Shown: piece by piece, positions 42,353 to 50,507 of the stretch
Numbering within the stretch: the stretch's first letter is position 1
Layout of the letters: each line of letters opens with the position of its first letter
Source of the DNA: Rhodobacter sp.
Lineage (GTDB): Bacteria; Pseudomonadota; Alphaproteobacteria; Rhodobacterales; Rhodobacteraceae
NCBI GenBank assembly: GCA_020637555.1
Contig: JACKKF010000002.1
Coordinates: 62,001 to 126,000, forward strand
Direction of reading: 5' to 3'
Length of the DNA: 64,000 nt
Notes under the pieces: generated by a model
What the model was told of the DNA's origin: nothing
Database searches by the model: none
The model's input: only the letters and a program-made list of their open reading frames with translations
Program-made: the position numbers and the translations under genes

Positions 42353-42889
42353 ATGGGCGACGACAACTCCATGCTGCGCGGCGATGACGTCGACCGCGCC
42401 TTTCGCTTTCGGTCCGGCGCGGTGGTGCGCGCGGGCTGGCTGGCGGGGGATCTGCCGTTTCTGACGCGCAGCCTGCGCTACCTGTTGCGCGCGCCGTCCG
42501 ACGACCTGCGGGCCGAGTTCGGCCTGGACGCCGGCGATGTCGGCGTGCTGGCGGTGGTGGATACCAACCCGGGTGTGACGCAGAACGATCTGGCGGCGTC
42601 GCTGGTGCTGAAGAAATCCGCCGTCACGCGCGTGGTGCAGCGCCTTGAGAAGCGTGGCTTCCTGAGCCGCCGGCGCAGCACCTCGGACCGGCGCGCGAAC
42701 CGCCTGACGCTGACGCCCGAGGGCGCGCAACTGGCGGGCGCGGTGCGCGCGGCGATGACCGCCCGCCATGCCGACTGGTTCGCGGACGTCGCCCCCGAGG
42801 ACCGCGCGGTCTTTTTCGACGTGCTGTTTCGCCTGGTCGATCACCTGGCCGCCACGGTGCCGCCCGGCGAGGGCGGCGACGACGATTGA
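42353..42889 (+). CDS. MarR-family transcriptional regulator
   Basis: This 178-residue protein has a MarR winged helix in the middle: DAGDVGVLAVVDTNPGVTQNDLAASLVLKKSAVTRVVQRLEKRGFL, followed by the wing RRRSTSDRRANRLTLTPEGAQL. The N-terminal 45 residues and a charged tail (PPGEGGDDD) provide dimerisation. It is divergent from the dehydratase-like/CoA-transferase block and is its likely repressor. The ligand is probably an acyl-CoA or the imported acid. Confidence 0.88.
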   Translation: MGDDNSMLRGDDVDRAFRFRSGAVVRAGWLAGDLPFLTRSLRYLLRAPSDDLRAEFGLDAGDVGVLAVVDTNPGVTQNDLAASLVLKKSAVTRVVQRLEKRGFLSRRRSTSDRRANRLTLTPEGAQLAGAVRAAMTARHADWFADVAPEDRAVFFDVLFRLVDHLAATVPPGEGGDDD

Positions 42890-42898
42890 CGCGCGCGA

Positions 42899-44026
42899 TC
42901 AGTCCAGCGTGCGGCGGAACCTGAGCAACGCCACCAGTGAAAAGACCAGGACGAACAGCGTCAGGATCGCCAGCGAATCGGCGACCTCGGCCGCGTCCGC
43001 GCCCTTCAGCATGACCGAACGGATCAGCCGCAGGAAATGGGTCAGGGGGAAGATCTCGCCCAGCGACTGCGCCCAGGCCGGCATCCCGCGATAGGGGAAC
43101 ATGAAGCCTGACAGCATCAGCGAGGGCAGGAAGAAGAAGAAGGTGATCTGCATCGCCTGCATCTGCGTGCGCGACACGGTCGAGATGAGGTAACCCAGGA
43201 TCACCAGCGCCAGCACGAACAGCAGGACCCCCCCCAGGATCAGCGCCAGCGAGCCGACAAAGGGGATGCCGAACATCGCCCGCGCGGCGACCAGCACGAC
43301 GACAACCTGCACAGCCCCGACCGCCAGATAGGGCAGGACCTTGCCCAGCATGATCTCGAGCGGTGTCGCGGGCATGGACAGCAGGTTTTCCATCGTGCCG
43401 CGCTCGGTCTCGCGGGTCAGCGCCATCGAGGTCATCATGACCATCGTCAGTTGCAAGATGACCCCCAGCAGGGCGGGCACGATGTTGTATTGGGTGATGC
43501 CCTCGGGATTGTAGCGCCGGTGCACGGTGATCGACAGCGGGGTCGCCGGGCGTGGCCCGGTGCCGGCCTCGCGTTGCAGGGCCTCCTGCGCGACGGTCGA
43601 CAGGGTCGAGATCGCGCCCGAGGCGACCGAGGGATCCGTGGCGTCGGCTTCGATCAGGATCTGCGCCGGATCGCCGCGTTCGATCCGGCGGCCGAAGTCC
43701 GATGGCACGGTGACGACGAAACTGACATCGCCGCGCGCGATCATCGCCTCGGCCTCGGGGGCGGTGGCATTGGGGGCGGTAAAGCGGTAATAGCCCGTGA
43801 GTTCCAGCGCCGAGACCATCGCCCGGGTGAACCGGTCCTGCACCGGCGCCACCAGCGCGGCCGGCAGTTCCTTGGGGTCGGTGTTGATCGCGTAACCGAA
43901 CAGCACCAGCTGCACCAGCGGCACCGCGAGCATCATCGCGAATGTCAGCCGGTCGCGCCGCATCTGGATCGTTTCCTTGACCAGAAGCGCCCTGAGCCGC
44001 CCGAGGGAAAAGAAGCGCCCGATCAT
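42899..44026 (-). CDS. ABC-2 type exporter permease (YbhS/YhhJ-like)
   Basis: This 375-residue membrane protein is counted from 44026 (ATGA overlap with the ATPase). One N-terminal helix (LTFAMMLAVPLVQLVLFGYAINT), a large extracytoplasmic domain (PAALVAPVQDRFTRAMVSAL...VHRRYNPEG), then five helices in the ABC-2 arrangement with MTSMALTRETERGTMENLLSMPATPLEIMLGK and FFFFLPSLMLSGFMFPYRGMPAWAQ. It exports a hydrophobic compound together with the ATPase and adaptor. YbhFSR-type systems usually have two permeases; only one is present. Confidence 0.9.
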   Translation of the reverse strand: MIGRFFSLGRLRALLVKETIQMRRDRLTFAMMLAVPLVQLVLFGYAINTDPKELPAALVAPVQDRFTRAMVSALELTGYYRFTAPNATAPEAEAMIARGDVSFVVTVPSDFGRRIERGDPAQILIEADATDPSVASGAISTLSTVAQEALQREAGTGPRPATPLSITVHRRYNPEGITQYNIVPALLGVILQLTMVMMTSMALTRETERGTMENLLSMPATPLEIMLGKVLPYLAVGAVQVVVVLVAARAMFGIPFVGSLALILGGVLLFVLALVILGYLISTVSRTQMQAMQITFFFFLPSLMLSGFMFPYRGMPAWAQSLGEIFPLTHFLRLIRSVMLKGADAAEVADSLAILTLFVLVFSLVALLRFRRTLD

Positions 44027-44946
44027 GCCATGTTGTCCTGCGATGCGCCCATCAACTGGATGAACACATCCTCGAGGCTGGTTTCCGATGGTGCCGCGCC
44101 GCACCCCGTTTCGGCCGCCACGCGGTCCACCGTGGCCTTGAGCGCCGCGCCGTCGCGGCCCACGACATGCAGCGTCGCGCCAAACGGGGCGACCTGATCC
44201 ACGCCGGCCGCGCCGCGCAACCGTTTCGCGGCCTCGCCCACGCCCGCACCGGTCAGCACCATCGTGGTGAGCCCCGCGTCGCGCACCACCTCGGCCACCG
44301 TGCCCCTGGCGATCAGATGCCCATAGCTGATATAGGCGATCCGGTGGCAGCGTTCGGCCTCGTCCATGTAGTGCGTGGACACCAGAACCGTCAGCCCGTC
44401 ATGCGCCAGGCGGTGGATCTCGTCCCAGAATTCGCGCCGGGCCTTGGGATCGACGCCGGCGGTGGGCTCGTCCAGCATCAGCAGATCGGGTTTGTGCATG
44501 ACGCAGGCCGCCAGCGCCAGCCGCTGCTTCCAGCCGCCCGAGAGCTTGCCCGCCAACTGGCCCTTGCGGCTGCTGAGGCCCAGATCCTCGAGCGTGTCCA
44601 GAACCACCTTGCGCGCGGGTTTCATGCCGTAGAGCCCGGCCACGAAGCGCAGGTTCTCCTCGATCGTCAGATCCTCGTAGAACGAGAACTTCTGCGTCAT
44701 GTAACCGACCCGCCGCTTGATCGCCCCCCGCGCACGGCGAATGTCCAGCCCCAGCACCTGGCCCTCGCCTTCGTCGGGCTCCAGCAGGCCGCACATCATG
44801 CGGATGGTCGTGGTCTTGCCCGATCCGTTCGGACCCAGAAAGCCCATGATCTCGCCCTTGGCGACCTCCATCGTCACGGTATCCACCACGGTGCGGTCGC
44901 CGAACCGCTTGGTCAGGCCGGTGACACTGATCGCGGGCTCGCTCAT
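44023..44946 (-). CDS. ABC exporter ATP-binding protein (YbhF/CcmA-like)
   Basis: This 307-residue single nucleotide-binding domain protein has Walker A GPNGSGKTTT, Q-loop MTQKFSFYEDLTIEENL, signature LSGGWKQRLALA (LSGGW instead of LSGGQ), Walker B LLMLDEPTAGVD and H-loop STHYMDEAERC, plus a C-terminal drug-exporter extension (SLEDVFIQLMG). Four-base overlaps link it to the adaptor before it and the permease behind it. Confidence 0.92.
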   Translation of the reverse strand: MSEPAISVTGLTKRFGDRTVVDTVTMEVAKGEIMGFLGPNGSGKTTTIRMMCGLLEPDEGEGQVLGLDIRRARGAIKRRVGYMTQKFSFYEDLTIEENLRFVAGLYGMKPARKVVLDTLEDLGLSSRKGQLAGKLSGGWKQRLALAACVMHKPDLLMLDEPTAGVDPKARREFWDEIHRLAHDGLTVLVSTHYMDEAERCHRIAYISYGHLIARGTVAEVVRDAGLTTMVLTGAGVGEAAKRLRGAAGVDQVAPFGATLHVVGRDGAALKATVDRVAAETGCGAAPSETSLEDVFIQLMGASQDNMA

Positions 44947-45890
44947 TCGGTGCCGCCCGGCAGGGCGACATCGACGATCTGGCCGGGTTTCAGGTCGCCG
45001 CCGACAGGCGCGGCCTCGACCAGATAGACCAGGGTTTGCCGGTTCTCGAGGGAATAGATCACCGGCGGCGTGAACTCGGGCTCGTCGGAAACATAGGTGA
45101 TGCGGGCGGTGATGCCGGGGGCGCAGCCATCGCAATGCACGTCCAGCATGTCGCCGACATGGATGCGCGCGAACGACGGTTCGGGCACATAGAGCCTGAG
45201 CTTGACGGCCCCGTCGCCCAGCACCGACAGCACCGGGGCGGAGGGGCCGGCGATCTCACCCGGCTGGCGGATCACGTCGACGACGGTGACCGGAATCGAC
45301 AGGCTGAGTGCCCGCTGGCCCAGGGCCCAGTCCGCCCGGTCGCGCGCGGCCTCGGCGGCATGGACGGCGGCCTGCGCCTGCGCGATCGCGTTCGGGCGGG
45401 CGGGCAGGCGGGCCACGGACAGCTGCGCCTCGATCTGCGCGACCGAGGCGTCGGCCACCTGGACGGCGGTTTCGGCGTCGTCGCGCTGGGCGTCGGATGC
45501 CACCCCCCGGTCCGCCAGCCCGATCAGACGGTCGCGTTGCCGGGTGGCTTCGGCCAGACGCGCCTGTGCGGCGGAAAGATTGGCGACGATGACGTTGATT
45601 TCCTCGGGCCGGGCGCCTTGCAGCAGATCGGTGAGGGCGCTTTGCGCGCGCGCCAGATTGGCGTCGGCTTCGGCCAGCGCGATTTCGGCGTCGCGCGTTT
45701 CCATCGTGGCCAGCAGCACGCCCGCAGGCACCCGGTCGCCGCGCGATACCGAGATTTCGGCGACCTGGGCGACGGCGACCGGGGCGACCAGGGTGAACTC
45801 GCCCTCGACATAGCCGGTGGCAAAGGGGGCGGGCGGGGCGCAGAGACTGAACAACGAGGCCGCGAGGGGCAGGGAGCACAGGAAACTCAT
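44943..45890 (-). CDS. HlyD-type membrane fusion / adaptor protein of the ABC exporter
   Basis: This 315-residue protein is counted from 45890 (MSFLCSLPLAASLFSLCAPPAPFA, signal peptide with possible lipobox-like cysteine). It resembles YbhG: GYVEGEFTLVAPVAVAQVAEISVSRGDRV, a long coiled-coil hairpin (about residues 75-190) with QRDRLIGLADRGVASDAQRDDAETA, then the second lipoyl half SIPVTVVDVIRQPGEIAGP. It links the ABC transporter to the outer membrane. First gene of the exporter operon, 78 bp behind the TetR gene. Confidence 0.88.
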   Translation of the reverse strand: MSFLCSLPLAASLFSLCAPPAPFATGYVEGEFTLVAPVAVAQVAEISVSRGDRVPAGVLLATMETRDAEIALAEADANLARAQSALTDLLQGARPEEINVIVANLSAAQARLAEATRQRDRLIGLADRGVASDAQRDDAETAVQVADASVAQIEAQLSVARLPARPNAIAQAQAAVHAAEAARDRADWALGQRALSLSIPVTVVDVIRQPGEIAGPSAPVLSVLGDGAVKLRLYVPEPSFARIHVGDMLDVHCDGCAPGITARITYVSDEPEFTPPVIYSLENRQTLVYLVEAAPVGGDLKPGQIVDVALPGGTE

Positions 45891-45968
45891 GACGCGCCTT
45901 TCCGCTTTTGACAGCAGTCTTGCGCAACCGGCCCCGAAGGGCAAGGGAACCCGATGACGCAGCCGGCG

Positions 45969-46562
45969 TCAGGGTGTCAGCAGGCGGGTGAACAGTGTTT
46001 CCAGGAACGCATCCGCCCCGTCCAGCGGGTCGGTCTCGCCGCGGATCAGGCGGATCTGCGCATCGAAATCGGCGTAATGCTGCGTCAGCGCCCAGATCGA
46101 GAAGATCAGATGATAGGGATCGACCGGGGCCAGGCGGCCGGCCGCGCTCCATCCGCGGATCACGGCGGCCTTGTCGTCGACCAGCGCCTTGAGATCACCG
46201 GCGATCGCGTCGGACAGGCGGGGCGCCCCTTGCAGGACCTCGTTCGCGAACAGCCGGCTTTCGCGGGGATAGTCGCGCGACATCTCCAGTTTGCGCCGCA
46301 TGTAGCCCATGATCTCGGCCGTGGGGTCACCCTGCGGGTCCAGCGCGTGCAGGGGCGCCAGCCAGACATCCAGCAGGTTGTCCAGCAGCGCGCGATGCAT
46401 GGTTTCCTTGCTGTCGAAATAATACAGCAGGTTCGGCTTTGACAGGCCCGCGACCGCGGCGATCTGGTCCAGCGTCGCCCCGCGAAAGCCCTGAGCCGAA
46501 AACACATCGAGCGCCGCATCGAGGATCTTGCGCCGGTTGCGGCGCTGGATGCGTGTCGTCAT
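45969..46562 (-). CDS. TetR-family regulator (RutR/CecR-like), copy 1
   Basis: This 197-residue protein is counted from 46562 (MTTRIQRRNRRKILDAALDVF). The TetR helix-turn-helix is GFRGATLDQIAAVAGLSKPNLLYYFDSKETMHRALL. The C-terminal domain (YPRESRLFANEVLQGAPRL, LIFSIWALTQHYADFDAQI) belongs to the RutR-like branch. The start overlaps the second TetR gene by 4 bp. It could control the exporter operon behind it or the pyrimidine operon divergent to it. Confidence 0.88.
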   Translation of the reverse strand: MTTRIQRRNRRKILDAALDVFSAQGFRGATLDQIAAVAGLSKPNLLYYFDSKETMHRALLDNLLDVWLAPLHALDPQGDPTAEIMGYMRRKLEMSRDYPRESRLFANEVLQGAPRLSDAIAGDLKALVDDKAAVIRGWSAAGRLAPVDPYHLIFSIWALTQHYADFDAQIRLIRGETDPLDGADAFLETLFTRLLTP

Positions 46563-47215
46563 GGTCCGGTGCGCCCGCCGTTCAGGCCGATGCCGCGCAG
46601 GATGATGCCGCACACGGTATCGGTGGCCTCGGTCCATTGCGCATCGCTCAGCGCACCATGGTTCAGAACCTCGATCTGATGGGCGAAGTCGGCATAGTGC
46701 TGGGTCGTGGCCCAGATCATGTAGAGCAGCCAGCGCGGATCGACCGGCCGGATCGCCCCCGCGTCGATCCAGCGGCGGATGACGGCGATACGGGTTTCGG
46801 TCCAGGTGCGCAGCGTGGTTTCCAGATAGTCCTGCACGATGGGCGCTCCGTGCATCACCTCACTGGCCCAGACCTTGGATCCATAGCGGTGTTCGCGCGA
46901 CAACTGCATCTTGCGGGAAATGTAGCGGCGCAGCGCGACCTCGGGCGCGGCCTCGGTTTCAAAGCTGTCGGCCGCTTCCAGCCAGATCGTGAAGATGCGC
47001 TCGACCACCTGGCGATACAGCTTTTCCTTGGACGAAAAGTAGTAATGCAGGTTCGCCTTGGGCAGGCCGCAGGCATCGGCGATGGCCTGCATGGTCGCCC
47101 CGCCAAAGCCGGCCTCGGCAAAGACGACCTCGGCCGCATCGAGGATCTGGCGCTCGGTTTCCTCGCGCATCTCGGCGCGTGTGCCCGCTTTTTCAGCGCC
47201 CTCGGTCTGAGCCAT
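46559..47215 (-). CDS. TetR-family regulator (RutR-like), copy 2
   Basis: This 218-residue paralogue of the neighbouring TetR protein is counted from 47215. HTH: GFGGATMQAIADACGLPKANLHYYFSSKEKLYRQVV; RutR-type C-terminus: EHRYGSKVWASEVMHGAPIV and LLYMIWATTQHYADFAHQIEVL. It is divergent from the pyrimidine-degradation operon, with a RutR-box-like palindrome in between at 47257-47272, so it is the best candidate regulator of that operon. In Escherichia coli RutR is released by uracil. Confidence 0.88.
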   Translation of the reverse strand: MAQTEGAEKAGTRAEMREETERQILDAAEVVFAEAGFGGATMQAIADACGLPKANLHYYFSSKEKLYRQVVERIFTIWLEAADSFETEAAPEVALRRYISRKMQLSREHRYGSKVWASEVMHGAPIVQDYLETTLRTWTETRIAVIRRWIDAGAIRPVDPRWLLYMIWATTQHYADFAHQIEVLNHGALSDAQWTEATDTVCGIILRGIGLNGGRTGP

Positions 47216-47256
47216 GCGCGCCCGCCCCCCCGTGTTCTGTCGGTCCGGAAATAACC

Positions 47257-47272
47257 TTGACTGATTGGTCAG
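47257..47272. promoter_or_regulatory. RutR-box-like operator
   Basis: TTGACTGATTGGTCAG fits the known RutR consensus TTGACCA-NN-TGGTCAA at 11 of 14 fixed positions. It lies between the divergent TetR and aminotransferase genes, 42 bp ahead of the TetR start and 110 bp ahead of the aminotransferase start. Position and sequence support control by the adjacent RutR-like proteins. Confidence 0.6.
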
Positions 47273-47382
47273 GTCTGCTAGCGTCCGAGACGTGCCCGGT
47301 GCCATCCGGCCGGTTTTCGGCCAGAGAATAGGCCCGGGCGCGCGCCGTGACAACCCGGCCCGCCGGGCCGCTGGAGAGACCG

Positions 47383-48711
47383 ATGAGCCTCGATCACCCT
47401 TCGACCCCCAACGACCTGTCGGCGTTCTGGATGCCGTTCACGGCGAACCGCCAGTTCAAGCAGGCGCCGCGCCTTTTGGTGGCCGCGCAGGACATGCACT
47501 ACACCAGCCACGACAACCGCCAGATCCTGGACGGGACGGCGGGCCTGTGGTGCTGCAATGCGGGTCATTGCCGCCCCACCATCGTCGAGGCGATCCAGAA
47601 ATCCGCCGCGGAACTGGACTATGCGCCGGCCTTCCAGATGGGCCACCCGGCGGCCTTTGAACTGGCGAACACGCTGGTCGGCATGGCGCCCGAAGGGTTC
47701 GACCATGTGTTCTTCACCAACTCGGGCAGCGAATCCGTCGATACCGCGCTGAAGATCGCGCTGGCCTATCACCGCGCCCGCGGCGAGGGCAGCCGCACCC
47801 GTCTGATCGGCCGGGAAAAAGGCTATCACGGCGTCGGCTTCGGCGGCATCTCGGTCGGGGGGCTGGTGAACAACCGCCGGGTGTTCGGCACGCTGCTGAA
47901 CGGCGTCGATCACATGAGCCACACCTATCTGGGCGATGCGAACCGCTGGGCCAGGGGCCTGCCCGAGCTCGGCGCCGACCTGGCCGACGAGCTGGAGCGG
48001 ATCGTCGCCTTGCACGGGGCCGACACCATCGCCGCCGTGATCGTCGAGCCTGTCGCGGGCTCGGCGGGTGTGATCCTGCCGCCCAAGGGCTATCTGGAAC
48101 GCCTGCGGGCGATCACCAGGAAGCACGGCATCCTGCTGATCTTTGACGAGGTGATCACCGGGTTCGGCCGTCTGGGCACGCCGTTCGCGGCGGATTATTT
48201 CGGCGTGATGCCGGACCTGATGACCACGGCCAAGGGGCTGACCTCGGGGACCGTGCCGATGGGCGCCGTGTTCGCCACGGGCGCGGTGCATGACGCCTTC
48301 ATGACCGGGCCCGAACACATGATCGAGCTGTTCCACGGCTACACCTATTCGGGCAGCCCGATCGCCTGCGCGGCGGGGCTGGCGACGCAGGCGCTCTACA
48401 AGGAAGAGGGGCTGTTCGACCGCTGCGCGGCCATCGCGCCCTATTGGGAAGAGGCGCTGCATTCGCTCAAGGGCACGCGGCATGTGATCGACATCCGCAA
48501 CCTGGGCCTGATCGGCGCGATCGAGCTGGAGCCGATGCCGGGCGAGCCGACGAAACGCGCCTTCAACGCCTTCCTCAAGGCCTATGAAAAGGGCATCCTG
48601 ATCCGCACCACCGGCGACATCATCGCCATGTCGCCGCCGCTGATCATCGAGAAATCGCATATCGATCAGCTTGTCGGCACCATCAAGGAGGTGCTCGACA
48701 CCCTCGACTGA
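47383..48711 (+). CDS. class III omega-aminotransferase (beta-alanine:pyruvate transaminase type)
   Basis: This 442-residue PLP enzyme is counted from the ATG at 47383 behind GGAGAG. The N-terminus AFWMPFTANRQFKQAPRL is typical of beta-alanine:pyruvate aminotransferases. PLP-site residues are FTNSGSESVDTALKIA, the cofactor Asp 255 in LLIFDEVITGFGR, and Schiff-base Lys 284 in TTAKGLTSGTVPMG. It would convert beta-alanine, the end product of reductive uracil breakdown, to malonate semialdehyde. First gene of the pyrimidine operon. Confidence 0.9.
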   Translation: MSLDHPSTPNDLSAFWMPFTANRQFKQAPRLLVAAQDMHYTSHDNRQILDGTAGLWCCNAGHCRPTIVEAIQKSAAELDYAPAFQMGHPAAFELANTLVGMAPEGFDHVFFTNSGSESVDTALKIALAYHRARGEGSRTRLIGREKGYHGVGFGGISVGGLVNNRRVFGTLLNGVDHMSHTYLGDANRWARGLPELGADLADELERIVALHGADTIAAVIVEPVAGSAGVILPPKGYLERLRAITRKHGILLIFDEVITGFGRLGTPFAADYFGVMPDLMTTAKGLTSGTVPMGAVFATGAVHDAFMTGPEHMIELFHGYTYSGSPIACAAGLATQALYKEEGLFDRCAAIAPYWEEALHSLKGTRHVIDIRNLGLIGAIELEPMPGEPTKRAFNAFLKAYEKGILIRTTGDIIAMSPPLIIEKSHIDQLVGTIKEVLDTLD

Positions 48712-48792
48712 TCCCGCGCGGTGCCGGGGCGATCCGGCACCGACCCCTTGCCAAGGGCGGCGCCAGACCGCCCGCAGCCAACAGGAGAGACC

Positions 48793-50043
48793 ATGACCGC
48801 GCCCGCCGCGAACCTGCGCATCAACCCCGACCGCCTGTGGGACAGCCTGATGGAGATGGCCAGGATCGGCCCCGGCATCGCCGGCGGCAACAACCGCCAG
48901 ACCCTGACCGACGAGGACGGCGAGGGCCGCCATCTGTTCCGCCGCTGGTGCGAAGCGGCGGGGATGACCATGGGGGTCGACGAGATCGGCAACATGTTCG
49001 CGACCCGGCCCGGCGAGGATCCCGATGCGCTGCCGGTCTACATGGGCAGTCACCTGGATACGCAGCCGACGGGGGGCAAATACGACGGGGTGCTGGGGGT
49101 TCTGGGCGCGCTGGAGGCGGTGCGCACGATGAACGACCTGGGGGTCAGGACGAAACACCCCATCGTGGTGGTGAACTGGACCAATGAGGAGGGCACGCGC
49201 TTTGCACCCGCGATGCTGGCCTCGGGCGTGTTTGCCGGGCGGCACACGCTGGACTGGGCGCTGGACCGGGTGGATGCCAAGGGCAAGCGGTTCGGTGACG
49301 AGCTGGAGCGGATCGGCTGGAAGGGGGACGAGCCGGTCGGCGCGCGCAAGATGCACGCGCTGTTCGAGCTGCACATCGAACAGGGCCCGATCCTGGAGGC
49401 CGAGGGCAAGGATATCGGCGTGGTCACCCATGGCCAGGGGCTGCGGTGGATCGAATGCACGATCACCGGCAAGGAAAGCCACACGGGTTCGACCCCCATG
49501 CCGATGCGCAGGAACGCCGGGCGCGGGCTGGCGCTGGTGACCGAACTGGTGCACGAGATCGCCATGAAGCACCAGCCGAACGCGGTGGGGGCGATCGGGC
49601 ATATCGACGTCTATCCCAACTCGCGCAACATCATCCCGGGCCGGGTGGTGTTCACGGTGGACATGCGCACGCATCGTCTGGACACGCTGAATGCGATGGT
49701 GGACGAACTGATGGAGCGCGCGCCGAAGCTCTGCGCGGGGATCGACGTGGCGTTCGAGGCGCAGATCGTCGGCCAGTTCGACCCGCCGGCATTCGACGAG
49801 GTCTGCGTGGGCCGGGTGCGCGACGCGGCCGAGCGGCTGGGCTATTCGCACCGCGACATCGTGTCGGGCGCGGGGCACGACGCCTGCTGGATCAATGACA
49901 TCGCACCGACGGCGATGATCATGTGCCCCTGCGTGGACGGTCTCAGCCATAACGAGGCCGAGGAGATCAGCAAGGACTGGGCCGCGGCGGGGACGGATGT
50001 GCTGTTGCACGCGGTTCTGGAGACCGCCGAAGTCGTGGGGTGA
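48793..50043 (+). CDS. Zn-dependent beta-ureidopropionase / N-carbamoyl-amino-acid hydrolase (M20/HyuC type)
   Basis: This 416-residue enzyme is counted from 48793 behind AACAGGAGAG. Metal and substrate motifs are GSHLDTQPTGGKYDGVLGVLGALE, NWTNEEGTRFAP, FELHIEQGP, KESHTGSTPMPMRRNAG, VSGAGHDACW and CVDGLSHNEAEEI. It hydrolyses N-carbamoyl-beta-alanine to beta-alanine, CO2 and ammonia, the step between dihydropyrimidinase and the aminotransferase. Allantoate hydrolases share the fold; the neighbouring dihydropyrimidinase gene favours the ureidopropionase role. Confidence 0.9.
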   Translation: MTAPAANLRINPDRLWDSLMEMARIGPGIAGGNNRQTLTDEDGEGRHLFRRWCEAAGMTMGVDEIGNMFATRPGEDPDALPVYMGSHLDTQPTGGKYDGVLGVLGALEAVRTMNDLGVRTKHPIVVVNWTNEEGTRFAPAMLASGVFAGRHTLDWALDRVDAKGKRFGDELERIGWKGDEPVGARKMHALFELHIEQGPILEAEGKDIGVVTHGQGLRWIECTITGKESHTGSTPMPMRRNAGRGLALVTELVHEIAMKHQPNAVGAIGHIDVYPNSRNIIPGRVVFTVDMRTHRLDTLNAMVDELMERAPKLCAGIDVAFEAQIVGQFDPPAFDEVCVGRVRDAAERLGYSHRDIVSGAGHDACWINDIAPTAMIMCPCVDGLSHNEAEEISKDWAAAGTDVLLHAVLETAEVVG

Positions 50044-50164
50044 GGGCGGCGGCGCTCGGCCCCCGTCGAGGGGGCCTCGCGCCGGTGGGGGCCAGCCCCC
50101 ACGCCCCTGCCGGGAGGATTTTCCATCCTCCCGGACCCTCCTGGAGGATATTTGAGGCACAAAG
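50044..50164 (+). repeat. GC-rich extragenic palindromic element C
   Basis: Between the carbamoylase stop and the small gene at 50165 lie three successive hairpins (GGCCCCCGTCGAGGGGGCC; GTGGGGGCCAGCCCCCAC; GGGAGGATTTTCCATCCTCCC). They are followed by CTGGAGGATATTTGAGGCAC and AAAG directly before the next ATG. The tail is nearly the same as in element D near 61620 read in the opposite direction. It may separate expression of the operon halves. Confidence 0.6.
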
Positions 50165-50494
50165 ATGGGACGGGTCTGGGACAGTGAGGGGACGCAAGCG
50201 CGGATCGAGGCCCTGGTCGCGGCCGAGATCGCGGCGTTCGATGCCTCGACCCGGGCGGGGCGGATGACCCTTGCCGCCTTTCAGGAGCGGCGGGTGCGGC
50301 GCAACCGGGCCGTCACGGTGACTTTTTCGGGCGGGATCGAGCAGACCTGCTGGACGGTGGTCCGATCGGATGGCTGTTACAGCGTGCTCTATCTGCCCGG
50401 GTCCGAGTGTTTCTCGCTGTGCGTGGACAGCGATTTCGGACCCCTGGACATTGGCGTGCACGGACGCGCGCTGGACTGTTTCGCATCGGTATAA
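50165..50494 (+). CDS. small conserved-looking protein of unknown function in the pyrimidine operon
   Basis: This 109-residue soluble protein has a GAGG ribosome-binding site 7 bp before the ATG. The N-terminal half is helical and charged (ARIEALVAAEIAAFDASTRAG; RMTLAAFQERRVRRNRAVTV). The C-terminal half is beta-rich with four cysteines (EQTCWTVVRSDGCYSVLYLPGSECFSLCVDSDFG). I do not recognise a family. Codon use and third-position G+C match the neighbours. It lies in the same direction between the carbamoylase and dihydropyrimidinase genes, 13 bp from the latter, so it is probably co-expressed and functionally tied to pyrimidine breakdown. Confidence 0.7.
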   Translation: MGRVWDSEGTQARIEALVAAEIAAFDASTRAGRMTLAAFQERRVRRNRAVTVTFSGGIEQTCWTVVRSDGCYSVLYLPGSECFSLCVDSDFGPLDIGVHGRALDCFASV

Positions 50495-50507
50495 GAGGGG
50501 AGAGGAC

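Noticed and set aside
47278..50160. A 960-codon open frame on the minus strand opposite the aminotransferase and carbamoylase genes
   Set aside because: The plus-strand genes here carry complete catalytic motifs. The opposite frame has low-complexity composition and no family features.
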